DNA of 64,000 nt, taken from a virus. Both the position numbers and the translations under genes were made by a program. Shown piece by piece: positions 14,578 to 22,737 of the stretch (position 1 is its first letter; each line of letters begins with the position of its first letter). The DNA is taken from positions 1 to 64,000 of the IMG/VR virus record IMGVR_UViG_3300027759_000085; one strand, given 5' to 3'. The notes below the pieces were generated by a model. The model was not told where the DNA came from and did not search any database. It was given only the letters and a program-made list of their open reading frames with translations.

Positions 14578-14639
14578 TATTGTCTGCCTGCTGGTCAAGA
14601 GATTGATGTAGAATCCAATTGCTCTCACTTTGACTAATG

Positions 14640-14830
14640 GTTTATTAATACCTTTATACTCATGTTTTTGATTGCTCTCACAAGCCTATGCTCTTCCCAG
14701 TAATAGAGTTCTGAACTGGGTAAGACCTAAAAAACCCTCTCCTGACGGTTGAGATTAAATAGGATGGTTGCAAGTTCTTATTTAAGGATTATAGATGTCA
14801 GTGAGAGGGTAATATCTTTATGACTATAAT
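14640..14830 (+). ncRNA. structured RNA candidate, copy B
   Basis: About 190 nt without a gene. From 5' to 3': block 14665-14692, matching 118-91 on the opposite strand (24/28); hairpin 14693-14724 (CCCAGT/ACTGGG, extendable by CTT/AAG with one bulge); then a long-range stem in which CCCTCTCCTGAC (14735-14746) pairs with 14797-14809 as 12 bp with a single bulged U, enclosing about 50 nt. Conserved block plus compensating hairpin differences suggest a functional RNA or leader. No known riboswitch or intron core was recognised. Confidence 0.5.
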
Positions 14831-14906
14831 CGATATAAAAACTTGCACAACAAATGTACGGATAATATTTAACAATTTCAATACCCAATAACTATTTTTA
14901 AATATA

Positions 14907-14938
14907 TTTGTTATTGTCGTTCTATATACCTATATTTG
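14907..14938 (+). promoter_or_regulatory. consensus Bacteroidota promoter
   Basis: TTTG (14907-14910), 20 bp spacer, TATATTTG (14931-14938). It drives the gene starting at 14971 with a leader of about 25 nt. Confidence 0.85.
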
Positions 14939-14970
14939 AATTGTATTTTAAAAATAACATATATAAAAAA

Positions 14971-15315
14971 ATGGAAATTAAAGGAAGAGTATTCGCTGTA
15001 GGAAACACAGAAACAGTAAGCGAAAAGTTTAAAAAAAGAGAATTAATTCTTGAGTATGCAGAAAACCCAGAGTACATTGAGTACATTAAGTTAGAGGCTA
15101 CACAAAACAAAACAGATCTATTAGACACAGTTAGAGAAGGAGATGAAGTTGAGATTTCATTTAACCTTAGAGGTAGAGGCTGGAAGGATAAGACTGGAAA
15201 ACAAAACTATACTAATAACCTGGTTATCTGGAAAGTAATCAAGTCTACTGGAGCTTATGCTAATCAGTTAGTTGAGGTTAATCATTCACACGAAGACTCT
15301 GGTCTACCGTTTTAA
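14971..15315 (+). CDS. DUF3127-like single-strand-binding-type protein
   Basis: 114 aa. Starting at MEIKGRVFAVGN because the consensus promoter at 14907-14938 excludes the upstream Met at 14908. Sequence fits DUF3127, an OB-fold-like family mostly of Bacteroidota and their phages: opening MEIKGR, then EYIKLEATQ, GDEVEISFNLRGRGWKD and NLVIWKV; the tail DSGLPF is acidic and hydrophobic like that of SSB proteins. Probably binds single-stranded DNA and recruits replication partners; this is inference from family and tail. Its own promoter and strong terminator suggest high early expression. Confidence 0.75.
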   Translation: MEIKGRVFAVGNTETVSEKFKKRELILEYAENPEYIEYIKLEATQNKTDLLDTVREGDEVEISFNLRGRGWKDKTGKQNYTNNLVIWKVIKSTGAYANQLVEVNHSHEDSGLPF

Positions 15316-15356
15316 ATTTCAAATCCTGTAATCAATATAATAACTTGCGTGTAAAC

Positions 15357-15395
15357 AAAAAGGTGGGGAGTATACGGGCTTCTCGCCTTTTTTGT
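15357..15395 (+). terminator. strong rho-independent terminator
   Basis: A stem of about 14 bp (AAAAAGGTGGGGAG with CTTCTCGCCTTTTT, two G-U pairs) and 8-nt loop, followed by T-rich sequence. Ends the DUF3127-like gene. Confidence 0.85.
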
Positions 15396-15412
15396 TTTTA
15401 AATTTAAAAATT

Positions 15413-15652
15413 ATGAAGAACTTAAAAAGATCTGTAAAATTAAAGCAGGTTAAAGATGGCCAGAAACTGGTTAAAGAAATAAATGAGATTGTAAGGACTG
15501 CTGCAAACAACTATGGGTTCCTAACGAGCTTGTTAGTTGAAGGAGATGCAGAAGCTACATACCATAATATAATGGACTACAGAGAGAGTGTAGATAAGAT
15601 GATACAAGAGTTTAGTGATTTAAATGAAAATAAAAAAGGACCTACTAATTAA
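15413..15652 (+). CDS. hypothetical helical protein
   Basis: 79 aa from the ATG at 15413. Helical and charged, unrecognised. Just after the terminator, so it probably depends on readthrough or a weak promoter. Its end overlaps a bidirectional hairpin terminator. Confidence 0.6.
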   Translation: MKNLKRSVKLKQVKDGQKLVKEINEIVRTAANNYGFLTSLLVEGDAEATYHNIMDYRESVDKMIQEFSDLNENKKGPTN

Positions 15653-15665
15653 GCAGATCCTTTTT
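15633..15665. terminator. bidirectional terminator
   Basis: AAAAAGGA pairs with TCCTTTTT (8 bp), with A tract and T tract on the two sides, between convergent genes ending at 15652 and 15690. Confidence 0.8.
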
Positions 15666-15689
15666 CTTGTTTTTAAACTCAGTTGGTTA

Positions 15690-15941
15690 TTAAACCAATG
15701 CAGCGTTAGAAGCAGTAACAACAGCAGCAGGAGTAGCACTAGCCAAAATAGTTTTGCTTTGGAATAGGTTACCTACATTGTAGCTGTAGTCAATAGCTGA
15801 TTGAACTCCAGAAGTTACAGTGTTAGCTACAACTCCTTGAATTCTGCTTACGCTGATTACTTCAGCAGCAGAAGTATAAACACCTGCTTCGTTAGGATCT
15901 TCAGACTGGGTAAAAACATTTAAAGAAATAAGATTTGCCAT
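15690..15941 (-). CDS. small Ala/Val/Thr/Ser-rich protein, possible virion decoration
   Basis: 83 aa, rich in Ala, Val, Thr and Ser, no Cys, no membrane helix; the composition resembles a capsid decoration or head-fibre subunit more than an enzyme. It is the only leftward gene inside the large rightward block and has its own promoter box TACTTTTG on the minus strand (15988-15981). No family recognised. Confidence 0.6.
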   Translation of the reverse strand: MANLISLNVFTQSEDPNEAGVYTSAAEVISVSRIQGVVANTVTSGVQSAIDYSYNVGNLFQSKTILASATPAAVVTASNAALV

Positions 15942-15980
15942 CTTTTTTTAGATTTAAGGTTAATAAATAAATGAATGATA

Positions 15981-15988
15981 CAAAAGTA
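15981..15988 (-). promoter_or_regulatory. promoter box for the 15941 gene
   Basis: TACTTTTG on the minus strand matches TAnnTTTG and lies 40 bp before the start codon. It sits 9 bp from the start of the divergent glycosyltransferase gene, so the two units may interfere. Confidence 0.5.
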
Positions 15989-15996
15989 CATATTAT

Positions 15997-17001
15997 ATGA
16001 TTAAGATTTTAACGTATGCTCCAGCTATAGGAGATGGTACAAGTTTCTATAGACTTGCAGGAGTTATGCCATATTTAGAGCAAGAATACAGTGATATTAA
16101 AGTAACTGATATATCAAATAATAAGTTTATTGATTGGTATATTCTTATTGGTGCAGATATATTATTATTTCAGAGACCATTTAACGAACAGCACTTTGCT
16201 GCTATTAAGATGGCTAGGAATATGAATATAAAGGTAGTTATTGACTATGACGATGATTTGTTTAATATACCTCAAGATAATCCAGTTCATTTAAGTTTTG
16301 AGCCTCACAAGGAAACAATGAAGCTTATATGTCAGGTTGTAGATGAAATATGGGTATCAACAGATTCAATTAAAAGAACCGTTTCTTTTTGGAATAAGAA
16401 TGTAACCATTATACCCAATGCTCTCAATGATTATGTATTACCAGTAAATAAAAAGAAAGAATTTAACTTAGAAACAAAAAAGGTAGCATACAGGGGTGGT
16501 ACAACTCATGAGGTAGATGTTTACTCAAAGATAGATCAATGGTCGAGTATCATAAATAATAATAAAGACTTTGAGTTTTATTTTCTTGGTGCCAGATTCT
16601 TATTCTTAGAGTCACTATGTGGAGATAATTATAATGCCATGGTAGGTATGCATATTATAGATTACTTTAAATTTTTTTCTGAGCTCAACCCAAACATATT
16701 TATATACACATTAAAAGATACACCATTCAATAGAGCTAAGAGCAATATATCATGGATAGAGGCAACTTATGCAGGTGCATCGGTAATTGCTCCAGAGTTT
16801 CTTCCTGAGTTTGCAACTATGCCAGGTGTTATAACATACAATGAATTAATGGATAGTGTATTTGAAAATGTAAAAGATCTTAATAAAGGTCTGGCAATAA
16901 CAAATGATTTATCCTGGAAATATATAAGACAAAACCTTTTATTGTCTCAAGTAAACAACCAAAGATATCAATCACTACTAGCGTTAAAAAAAAGTAAATA
17001 A
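15997..17001 (+). CDS. GT-B glycosyltransferase (GT4-like)
   Basis: 334 aa. N-terminal Rossmann half begins MIKILTYAPAIGDGTSFYRL; DYDDDLF at about 88 and STDSIKRTV then VTIIPNALN in the linker; the C-terminal half has SNISWIEATYAGASVIAP, the acidic EX-type nucleotide-sugar motif of GT4 enzymes. Retaining transferase of unknown donor. It lies upstream of the packaging genes and opposite a possible decoration protein, so a virion protein or the DNA could be the acceptor. Confidence 0.8.
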   Translation: MIKILTYAPAIGDGTSFYRLAGVMPYLEQEYSDIKVTDISNNKFIDWYILIGADILLFQRPFNEQHFAAIKMARNMNIKVVIDYDDDLFNIPQDNPVHLSFEPHKETMKLICQVVDEIWVSTDSIKRTVSFWNKNVTIIPNALNDYVLPVNKKKEFNLETKKVAYRGGTTHEVDVYSKIDQWSSIINNNKDFEFYFLGARFLFLESLCGDNYNAMVGMHIIDYFKFFSELNPNIFIYTLKDTPFNRAKSNISWIEATYAGASVIAPEFLPEFATMPGVITYNELMDSVFENVKDLNKGLAITNDLSWKYIRQNLLLSQVNNQRYQSLLALKKSK

Positions 17002-17008
17002 ATGTATG

Positions 17009-17016
17009 TATATTTG
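17009..17016 (+). promoter_or_regulatory. TATATTTG promoter box
   Basis: Exact TAnnTTTG match about 28 bp upstream of the 17044 start. No good TTTG 20 bp upstream. Likely drives the 17044-onward unit leading into the terminase genes. Confidence 0.5.
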
Positions 17017-17043
17017 TATGTACACTAACAAAGAAAACAATTA

Positions 17044-17253
17044 ATGAAACATTCGACAGTAAAAAACAACGTATCTGCAATGTATCCAATACGTTTAAAG
17101 TATGTTGAGCGAAAGAAAATAGAAATAGTTGCCGCAGACAAGGGAAGAAAAGTATCTGAGCATCTACATTGGCTTATTGCTCAATCTATACGAAACTATG
17201 AATCTACGTTTGGAGAAATAGAGCTAACTATACAAGAAAGGACAGGGAAATGA
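17044..17253 (+). CDS. ribbon-helix-helix-like DNA-binding protein
   Basis: 69 aa. Pattern: N-terminal strand (AMYPIRL), then two helices with a Gly-Arg turn (DKGRKVSEHLHWLIAQSI), as in Arc/CopG regulators. A likely small repressor or activator of the late block. Stop overlaps the next start by 4 bp. Confidence 0.55.
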   Translation: MKHSTVKNNVSAMYPIRLKYVERKKIEIVAADKGRKVSEHLHWLIAQSIRNYESTFGEIELTIQERTGK

Positions 17254-17810
17254 AGACATACGGGGATCAGTTTATAATTAAATACGACATCGGATCAATT
17301 AGGAAGGTTGAGGTCGGTGGAACCATTATCGAGATTGCAGCGGAATGCAATATGGATATTAGGGGTAACTCTGACCAGATTGGCGTTATTGAATCAGCAC
17401 CAGAAGGTCATGATTTTTTTAAAAAGGGGGATACGGTATTAACTCATTACTTGGCATCGGGAAGTGACAGGTCATTTGAGTACGAAGGAATCACATATCA
17501 CCGTGTCCCCCTTAACATGATTTTCTTAAGAATAAACGAAGATAAAACCTTTGACTTAAACGACAAGATATACATCTGTGAAGAGATTGTTGTAGAGGCA
17601 CCAAAGAGCCCCTCAGGGATACTTTTAACTCCGTTTGATGATAAGCGTGAGCCGATGAAATTGCGTGCCTTACACGTGCCTAAATATAGCCATGGCATAC
17701 TCGTAGGAGATTACCTTATATCACAAGATGATTACCAGTATACTTTCAACTACGACAAGAAGAAGTATATCCAAATTAACTACGATCACATACTAGCAAC
17801 TTATGAGTAA
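17250..17810 (+). CDS. tandem GroES-like protein
   Basis: 186 aa that reads as two GroES-type barrels. First half: VGGTIIEI at the mobile-loop position, IGVIESAPEG, KKGDTVL, FEYEGITYHRVPLNMIFLRI. Second half, from about residue 108: SGILLTP at the loop position, then HGILVGDYLIS, YDKKKYIQINYDHILATYE. Phage GroES homologues such as T4 gp31 cap the host GroEL chamber for capsid folding; here the location directly before terminase and capsid genes fits. The tandem arrangement is unusual. Call rests on pattern matching only. Confidence 0.6.
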   Translation: MKTYGDQFIIKYDIGSIRKVEVGGTIIEIAAECNMDIRGNSDQIGVIESAPEGHDFFKKGDTVLTHYLASGSDRSFEYEGITYHRVPLNMIFLRINEDKTFDLNDKIYICEEIVVEAPKSPSGILLTPFDDKREPMKLRALHVPKYSHGILVGDYLISQDDYQYTFNYDKKKYIQINYDHILATYE

Positions 17811-18165
17811 GATAGATAAAAAAGGACTTACCAAGAATCAGCTAGAGTACATTACTAAGATAGAAGAAGAGTTAGATTTATTTAAGAACGATGGAGCTAA
17901 AAGACTATTGTCTGAGTTGTCTGGTATAGCTGGAGACTTTGCCGATGATATAGTTAAAATAAGAAGCGGAGAAGGTGTTGGTGTTTACATTAATGAGAAC
18001 GCCAACGACAAAATGATAGACAAGGTAATGAAGCTTGTAGATAAGATGGATAAGTTTAAGTTACTTGCTCAACTAAGCTCTCCTGAAGAAGAAGTAAAAG
18101 AAATTAAAAAAAGTATTAGAAGACCAGAGGACTTAGCATTCAATGTCAACAAGGATAGATCATAA
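17803..18165 (+). CDS. hypothetical protein, candidate small terminase
   Basis: 120 aa, helical and charged, no recognised family. Overlaps the end of the GroES-like gene by 8 bp and the large terminase start by 23 bp. Size, helical content and position immediately before the large subunit make it a candidate small terminase subunit, by context only. Confidence 0.55.
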   Translation: MSKIDKKGLTKNQLEYITKIEEELDLFKNDGAKRLLSELSGIAGDFADDIVKIRSGEGVGVYINENANDKMIDKVMKLVDKMDKFKLLAQLSSPEEEVKEIKKSIRRPEDLAFNVNKDRS

Positions 18166-20155
18166 GTTAATAGAGGGTGCGTTAGAGAAATTTGAAAGAC
18201 GAAAGATCTGTGGAGAGATAACTGTTGACCTTCCTCAGCCTCCACCATTTAGGACTATTGATAATTACGAAAAGAAAAAGAAGGACCAGAAATTTAACTA
18301 CCTTAATATTCCAGATGATATAGATGACCTAATAGATACATTAGGAGATGACTTTATTGAACGTGAGTACAATAGGATAAGACACGGTTATTGGTTTTTT
18401 AACTACGGTAATCTTGAATACATAACTGGATATCACTACGCATTCCTTAACTATATGTACATAGATGGTGAAAAGCCATTGTTTACAGATGCACAAAGAG
18501 ACTTCTTCTATGCCTGGGATGCTGCAGAGAAAGACCCTACTTGTTATGGACTTTGCTTAACTACTCCCAGACGATGGGGTAAGGGTGAAGTATCTATTAT
18601 TATTGCTTACCTAAGAACTATATTAAATCCATTCTCTCACTGTGGTATACAGTCAAAGACAGCAGATGATGCTAAGGGTCTGTATTCCAAGCTTGTACAA
18701 AGATGGCAACGTATGCCTCAGTACCTTAAACCTATTGATGAGGGTGAATCTAACCCAAAGAGTGCTCTACGTTTCTTTGAGCCAAGCATAAGAAGCACTA
18801 AGATCCAAAGAAAAGAATACAAGAAAGCATTAAACTCCTGGATAGACTTTGCTGCTACAGTAAAGACTGCATATGATGGTCAGAAGTTAAAGACTTATAT
18901 ATATGATGAGATTGCAAAAGCTGAAGGTATTGACGTAAAGGAGTGTTGGGATATTGTTAAGTTCTGTTTAGTTAACGGATCTACTATTATAGGCAAAGCT
19001 CTTTTAACTACAACCGTAGAAGATGGTGACTCATTCGAGTCTTCAATTAAATACAAAGAAATCTGGGAGCAATCAAATCCTAACTCCAAGCTTGAAAGTG
19101 GTAAGACACAGTCTGGGCTATGGAGGTATTTTAATCCTGCGTTTATGGGTTACTATGGGTGTGATGATGTTACTGGTGTTTCATTCATTGATGACTACGG
19201 ATACTCAAGGCAAGAGTTAGCAAAAGAATACATATTAAGACAAAGGATTGGTTTAGATGACAGGTCCTTAGCTTCAATGAAACGTAAACTACCTTTAACA
19301 GTAGAAGAAGCCTTTCAAACAGATGCTAGTCAATGTCACTTCAACGCTATTAACTTATCTGACCAGCTCACCTACTTAAGAGAGTATGCACCTAAGGGAT
19401 TAGTAAACAGAGTTACATTCTACAGGAAGACAGATAACACTGTTACTTGGAGACCAGACCCTAGGGGTAAGTTCCAGATGTGTTGGGATTTCAAAGACCA
19501 AGCTCAATCAAATAAAAATACGTTTGAACATGGATTAAGAAAGCCTAATAATACGGAGTCATTCGCTATTGGAGTCGATCCATTTGCCTCTACTATTATT
19601 ACTGGGGACCAAGGCTCAAATGGAGTAGCTTACGTATATAGAAAGGATGACATAAACGATCCAGAAGATAGTGGACTTGTTGTGTGTAGGTATGCAGATA
19701 GACCGCCACTTAAGTCTATATTTCACGATCAGATTATTATGATGTGTGAATACTATGGATGTAAAGCTAATTACGAAAGTGATGTAGAGGATTACTATGA
19801 ATACTTCATTAATAAAGGATATAAGAACTATGTCATGTGGAGACCTAAGTCTACCATAGATCCCAATAGAAAAAATAAAAAGGTAAAGTACGGTACACCA
19901 TCTAAGGATCCATTTGCCTTACAGAAACATTTTGACACTGTTTTTAATTACGTTGAGCTAAGGTGCGATAAAATATATTTCGAGGAATTAATACTTGACC
20001 TTGTAGCATATAAACACGTTAAAAGAACAAAGTTTGATGATACTGTAGCATTTGGTATGAGTCTTCTTGCAGGAACAGAAAATGTTAAGGCACAAAAGGA
20101 TGATGCTCCATTAGTGTTCATGAAATATGCTCAGCCAATTAAGCTTAACTACTAA
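18143..20155 (+). CDS. large terminase subunit
   Basis: 670 aa ATPase-nuclease that translocates and cuts DNA during packaging. ATPase: TTPRRWGKGEVS at about 139-150 is the Walker A region, YIYDEIAKAEG at about 251-261 Walker B with the catalytic Glu, and LLTTTVEDG a coupling-type motif. Nuclease (RNase H-like) starts near AIGVDPFAS at about 475, with later acidic residues such as ESDVEDYYE and KFDDTVAF. The usual Ser/Thr after the Walker A lysine is Gly here. Followed by the portal gene. Confidence 0.9.
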   Translation: MSTRIDHKLIEGALEKFERRKICGEITVDLPQPPPFRTIDNYEKKKKDQKFNYLNIPDDIDDLIDTLGDDFIEREYNRIRHGYWFFNYGNLEYITGYHYAFLNYMYIDGEKPLFTDAQRDFFYAWDAAEKDPTCYGLCLTTPRRWGKGEVSIIIAYLRTILNPFSHCGIQSKTADDAKGLYSKLVQRWQRMPQYLKPIDEGESNPKSALRFFEPSIRSTKIQRKEYKKALNSWIDFAATVKTAYDGQKLKTYIYDEIAKAEGIDVKECWDIVKFCLVNGSTIIGKALLTTTVEDGDSFESSIKYKEIWEQSNPNSKLESGKTQSGLWRYFNPAFMGYYGCDDVTGVSFIDDYGYSRQELAKEYILRQRIGLDDRSLASMKRKLPLTVEEAFQTDASQCHFNAINLSDQLTYLREYAPKGLVNRVTFYRKTDNTVTWRPDPRGKFQMCWDFKDQAQSNKNTFEHGLRKPNNTESFAIGVDPFASTIITGDQGSNGVAYVYRKDDINDPEDSGLVVCRYADRPPLKSIFHDQIIMMCEYYGCKANYESDVEDYYEYFINKGYKNYVMWRPKSTIDPNRKNKKVKYGTPSKDPFALQKHFDTVFNYVELRCDKIYFEELILDLVAYKHVKRTKFDDTVAFGMSLLAGTENVKAQKDDAPLVFMKYAQPIKLNY

Positions 20156-20176
20156 AAAACAATACTTTAAATTAAT

Positions 20177-20184
20177 TAACTTTG
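20177..20184 (+). promoter_or_regulatory. TAACTTTG promoter box before portal gene
   Basis: Exact TAnnTTTG match 24 bp upstream of the portal start, in a 50-bp intergenic gap. No clear upstream TTTG element. Confidence 0.5.
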
Positions 20185-20207
20185 TAACTGAATTTACATT
20201 AACATAA

Positions 20208-22661
20208 ATGTCGCAATCAACATTATACGGATTTCCATCCCCATTACTTCCCGATCAAACAAAGAATAGTCCAGAGTATGGATTAAAACTTATGAAAAGT
20301 GCATATGGGCAATGGATTAATGGATATGGTGGTTTTAGCCAAAAGCAAAGACAAACCAGATTTGATTACAATAAAGCTTATGCTCAGGGTATGCAGCCAA
20401 TGCAGGAGTTCCTTGACTATTTAGATATTAATGGTCAACAGCCATATTCTAATATAGACTTTACTCCACTACCTATAGCTATACCTTTATTACAAAGAAT
20501 CAAAGACAGGTTCAATCAAAGAATTGAAAAGATAAGATGTAACTCTATTGACCCAGTTAGTATATCTAAAAAGAATAAAGAAAAAATGGATGCTAAGTTC
20601 CGTATGGAATTTAAAGATCAAATTGCTCAGATAGAACAACAGTCAGGAGTTCAGTTAGAGGATCCAGATGCTTTTACTCCAGAGGATACTGAAGAGTTAG
20701 ATGTTCACTTTGGCTTTACGTATAAACAACGTGAAGAGGTGATGATGGAGCAGGGTATTGATCTTGTTTTATATGATAACCAATGGACTGAAACTAAGAA
20801 CTCTATTCTTGATGATTTATTGATTTATGGTTTTGCTGGAACAAGAACAGACATAGATAACAATGGCCGTATTAAGGTCCGTAAAATAAATCCATATAAC
20901 CTGATTGTTTCTTATAGTGAAAGAAGCGATATGAATGACCTTGAATGGGTAGGTGAAGTTTTCTATATGTCAATCACTGACGTTAGACAGCAGTATCCAG
21001 GAAAGATTAGTGAAGAGGAACTGTTTAACCTATCAAAGAGTATGGTAGGTAAGTTTAATAATCCTGCATCATTTACATTCACGTGGAACTACCAGTATGC
21101 AAATGCTATAGCAAGACCATACGATGCATTTAAAGTACCTGTTCTTCAGTTGTCATTAAAAACACTTTATAACATTACTTACGAAAAGAATGAAGATAGG
21201 TTTGGTAAAACTATATTAGATAAAACAACTAAGTTTAAAGATGGTAAGGAATACGTTAAATCTAAGCCATTCTATGTAGAATACGAGGGTGCATGGATCT
21301 GTGATACAAACTACCTGCTTCATTGGGGTATAGCCAATAACATGGCCAAGCCAAATGATAACTTACAGGAATGTATTCTTCCGTACACTATCTATATGTA
21401 CAACAATAATAGGATGACTAATAAGCCAGTCATTGAAACTATTATTCCTTCTATTAAACAAATGCAGTTAGCTCACCTACAGATTCAAAAGATTGTTTCT
21501 CAGGCAGCTCCAGATGGTTATACTGTAGATATTGCAGGTATGGCTGATGTAGATTTAGGTAATGGTAAGGGTGCATTACAACCAATGGAGTTAATTCGTA
21601 TCTATAAACAAACGGGTGTTATATTCTATAAGGGCCAAGTTGATGATACAGAAGGTAATTCAAGACCTCCTATTACTCCATTAAATGTTCCATTCACAGC
21701 TAAACTAGAATCATTTATTAACCTATACAATTTTGAACTAAACAAGTTAGAAAGAATGCTAGGATCTAATTCGTTAGACCAAGGTATTATATCTAATCAA
21801 GCTGTAGGTAAAGGAGTACTAGATTCTGCTAGACAGATTGGTGAGAACTCTATTAACTATGTATACAACTCATATCTAAATATATTAGAAAGAACTGCAA
21901 AGCTAACTCAAATGAGATTGTGGGATATCCTAGTATTTGGTAAAAAAGGATATGAAGGATATAAGTATGCATTGGGTAGCGATAGAGTAGACTACATCAA
22001 ACTAGAAGCAGATAGTGAATTTGAAAAGACAAACTTTGATGTTAAGATAGAAGCAACTATTGATGATAATGCAAAGCAAATGTTAGAAAATAATATTCAG
22101 CAAGCATTGGCTCAACAAAGTATCGAACTAGAGGATGCTATACAAATAAGACTATTAGATAATCCAAAGGCGGCTAATTACTATTTAGTTTCGGCTCAAA
22201 AGAAGAGACGTAAACAAAAAATGGATGATGCCAGGTCAAACAGTGAGATGCAAATGCAACAAGCCGTACAGGCAGCTCAAGCTAAATCACAAGGAGAACT
22301 TCAACTAGAACAAGCTAAGGCTCAGTTTAAGCTTCAACAATACGAAGAAGAGTTAGAAAATGATAAAGAGAGAGAGACACTTAAATACTTTAATATTCTT
22401 AGAGTTAAAACGCTTGAAAAACTATTGGAGCAAGGCACGAGTATTGATGAAATGCCTTCGTTTATATTTGATGGTATTGACGCTGTTGTTAAAACTCAGA
22501 AACAGATTATACTGGAAGAACTGCAAGATCAAGCAGAGCAACAACAAGCTAAAGAACAACAGATAGCTGCTCAACAGGAACAACAAATGCAACAGGAAGA
22601 GCAAGGTGTTCCTATGGAAGAAGAAGAAATTCCAGAAGAGGCACAGCAACCAATGATGTAA
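20208..22661 (+). CDS. portal protein
   Basis: 817 aa. Between terminase and scaffold/capsid genes, the canonical portal position, with a portal-like body: helical N-terminal region, central domain (residues about 180-560) and helical stem. It forms the dodecameric DNA channel at one vertex. The last about 130 residues are a Gln- and Glu-rich coiled coil (about 675-817), perhaps reaching into the capsid. It is longer than most portals but within the range of crAss-like phages. Assignment rests on order and general character. Confidence 0.8.
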   Translation: MSQSTLYGFPSPLLPDQTKNSPEYGLKLMKSAYGQWINGYGGFSQKQRQTRFDYNKAYAQGMQPMQEFLDYLDINGQQPYSNIDFTPLPIAIPLLQRIKDRFNQRIEKIRCNSIDPVSISKKNKEKMDAKFRMEFKDQIAQIEQQSGVQLEDPDAFTPEDTEELDVHFGFTYKQREEVMMEQGIDLVLYDNQWTETKNSILDDLLIYGFAGTRTDIDNNGRIKVRKINPYNLIVSYSERSDMNDLEWVGEVFYMSITDVRQQYPGKISEEELFNLSKSMVGKFNNPASFTFTWNYQYANAIARPYDAFKVPVLQLSLKTLYNITYEKNEDRFGKTILDKTTKFKDGKEYVKSKPFYVEYEGAWICDTNYLLHWGIANNMAKPNDNLQECILPYTIYMYNNNRMTNKPVIETIIPSIKQMQLAHLQIQKIVSQAAPDGYTVDIAGMADVDLGNGKGALQPMELIRIYKQTGVIFYKGQVDDTEGNSRPPITPLNVPFTAKLESFINLYNFELNKLERMLGSNSLDQGIISNQAVGKGVLDSARQIGENSINYVYNSYLNILERTAKLTQMRLWDILVFGKKGYEGYKYALGSDRVDYIKLEADSEFEKTNFDVKIEATIDDNAKQMLENNIQQALAQQSIELEDAIQIRLLDNPKAANYYLVSAQKKRRKQKMDDARSNSEMQMQQAVQAAQAKSQGELQLEQAKAQFKLQQYEEELENDKERETLKYFNILRVKTLEKLLEQGTSIDEMPSFIFDGIDAVVKTQKQIILEELQDQAEQQQAKEQQIAAQQEQQMQQEEQGVPMEEEEIPEEAQQPMM

Positions 22662-22681
22662 AAACTAATTATAATTATAGT

Positions 22682-22689
22682 TAATTTTG
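22682..22689 (+). promoter_or_regulatory. TAATTTTG promoter box
   Basis: TAnnTTTG match 49 bp upstream of the scaffold-like gene. Confidence 0.45.
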
Positions 22690-22737
22690 TAAATAAGGAA
22701 TAAACACACACACAAAGAATAAAAGGAAGAATATTTT

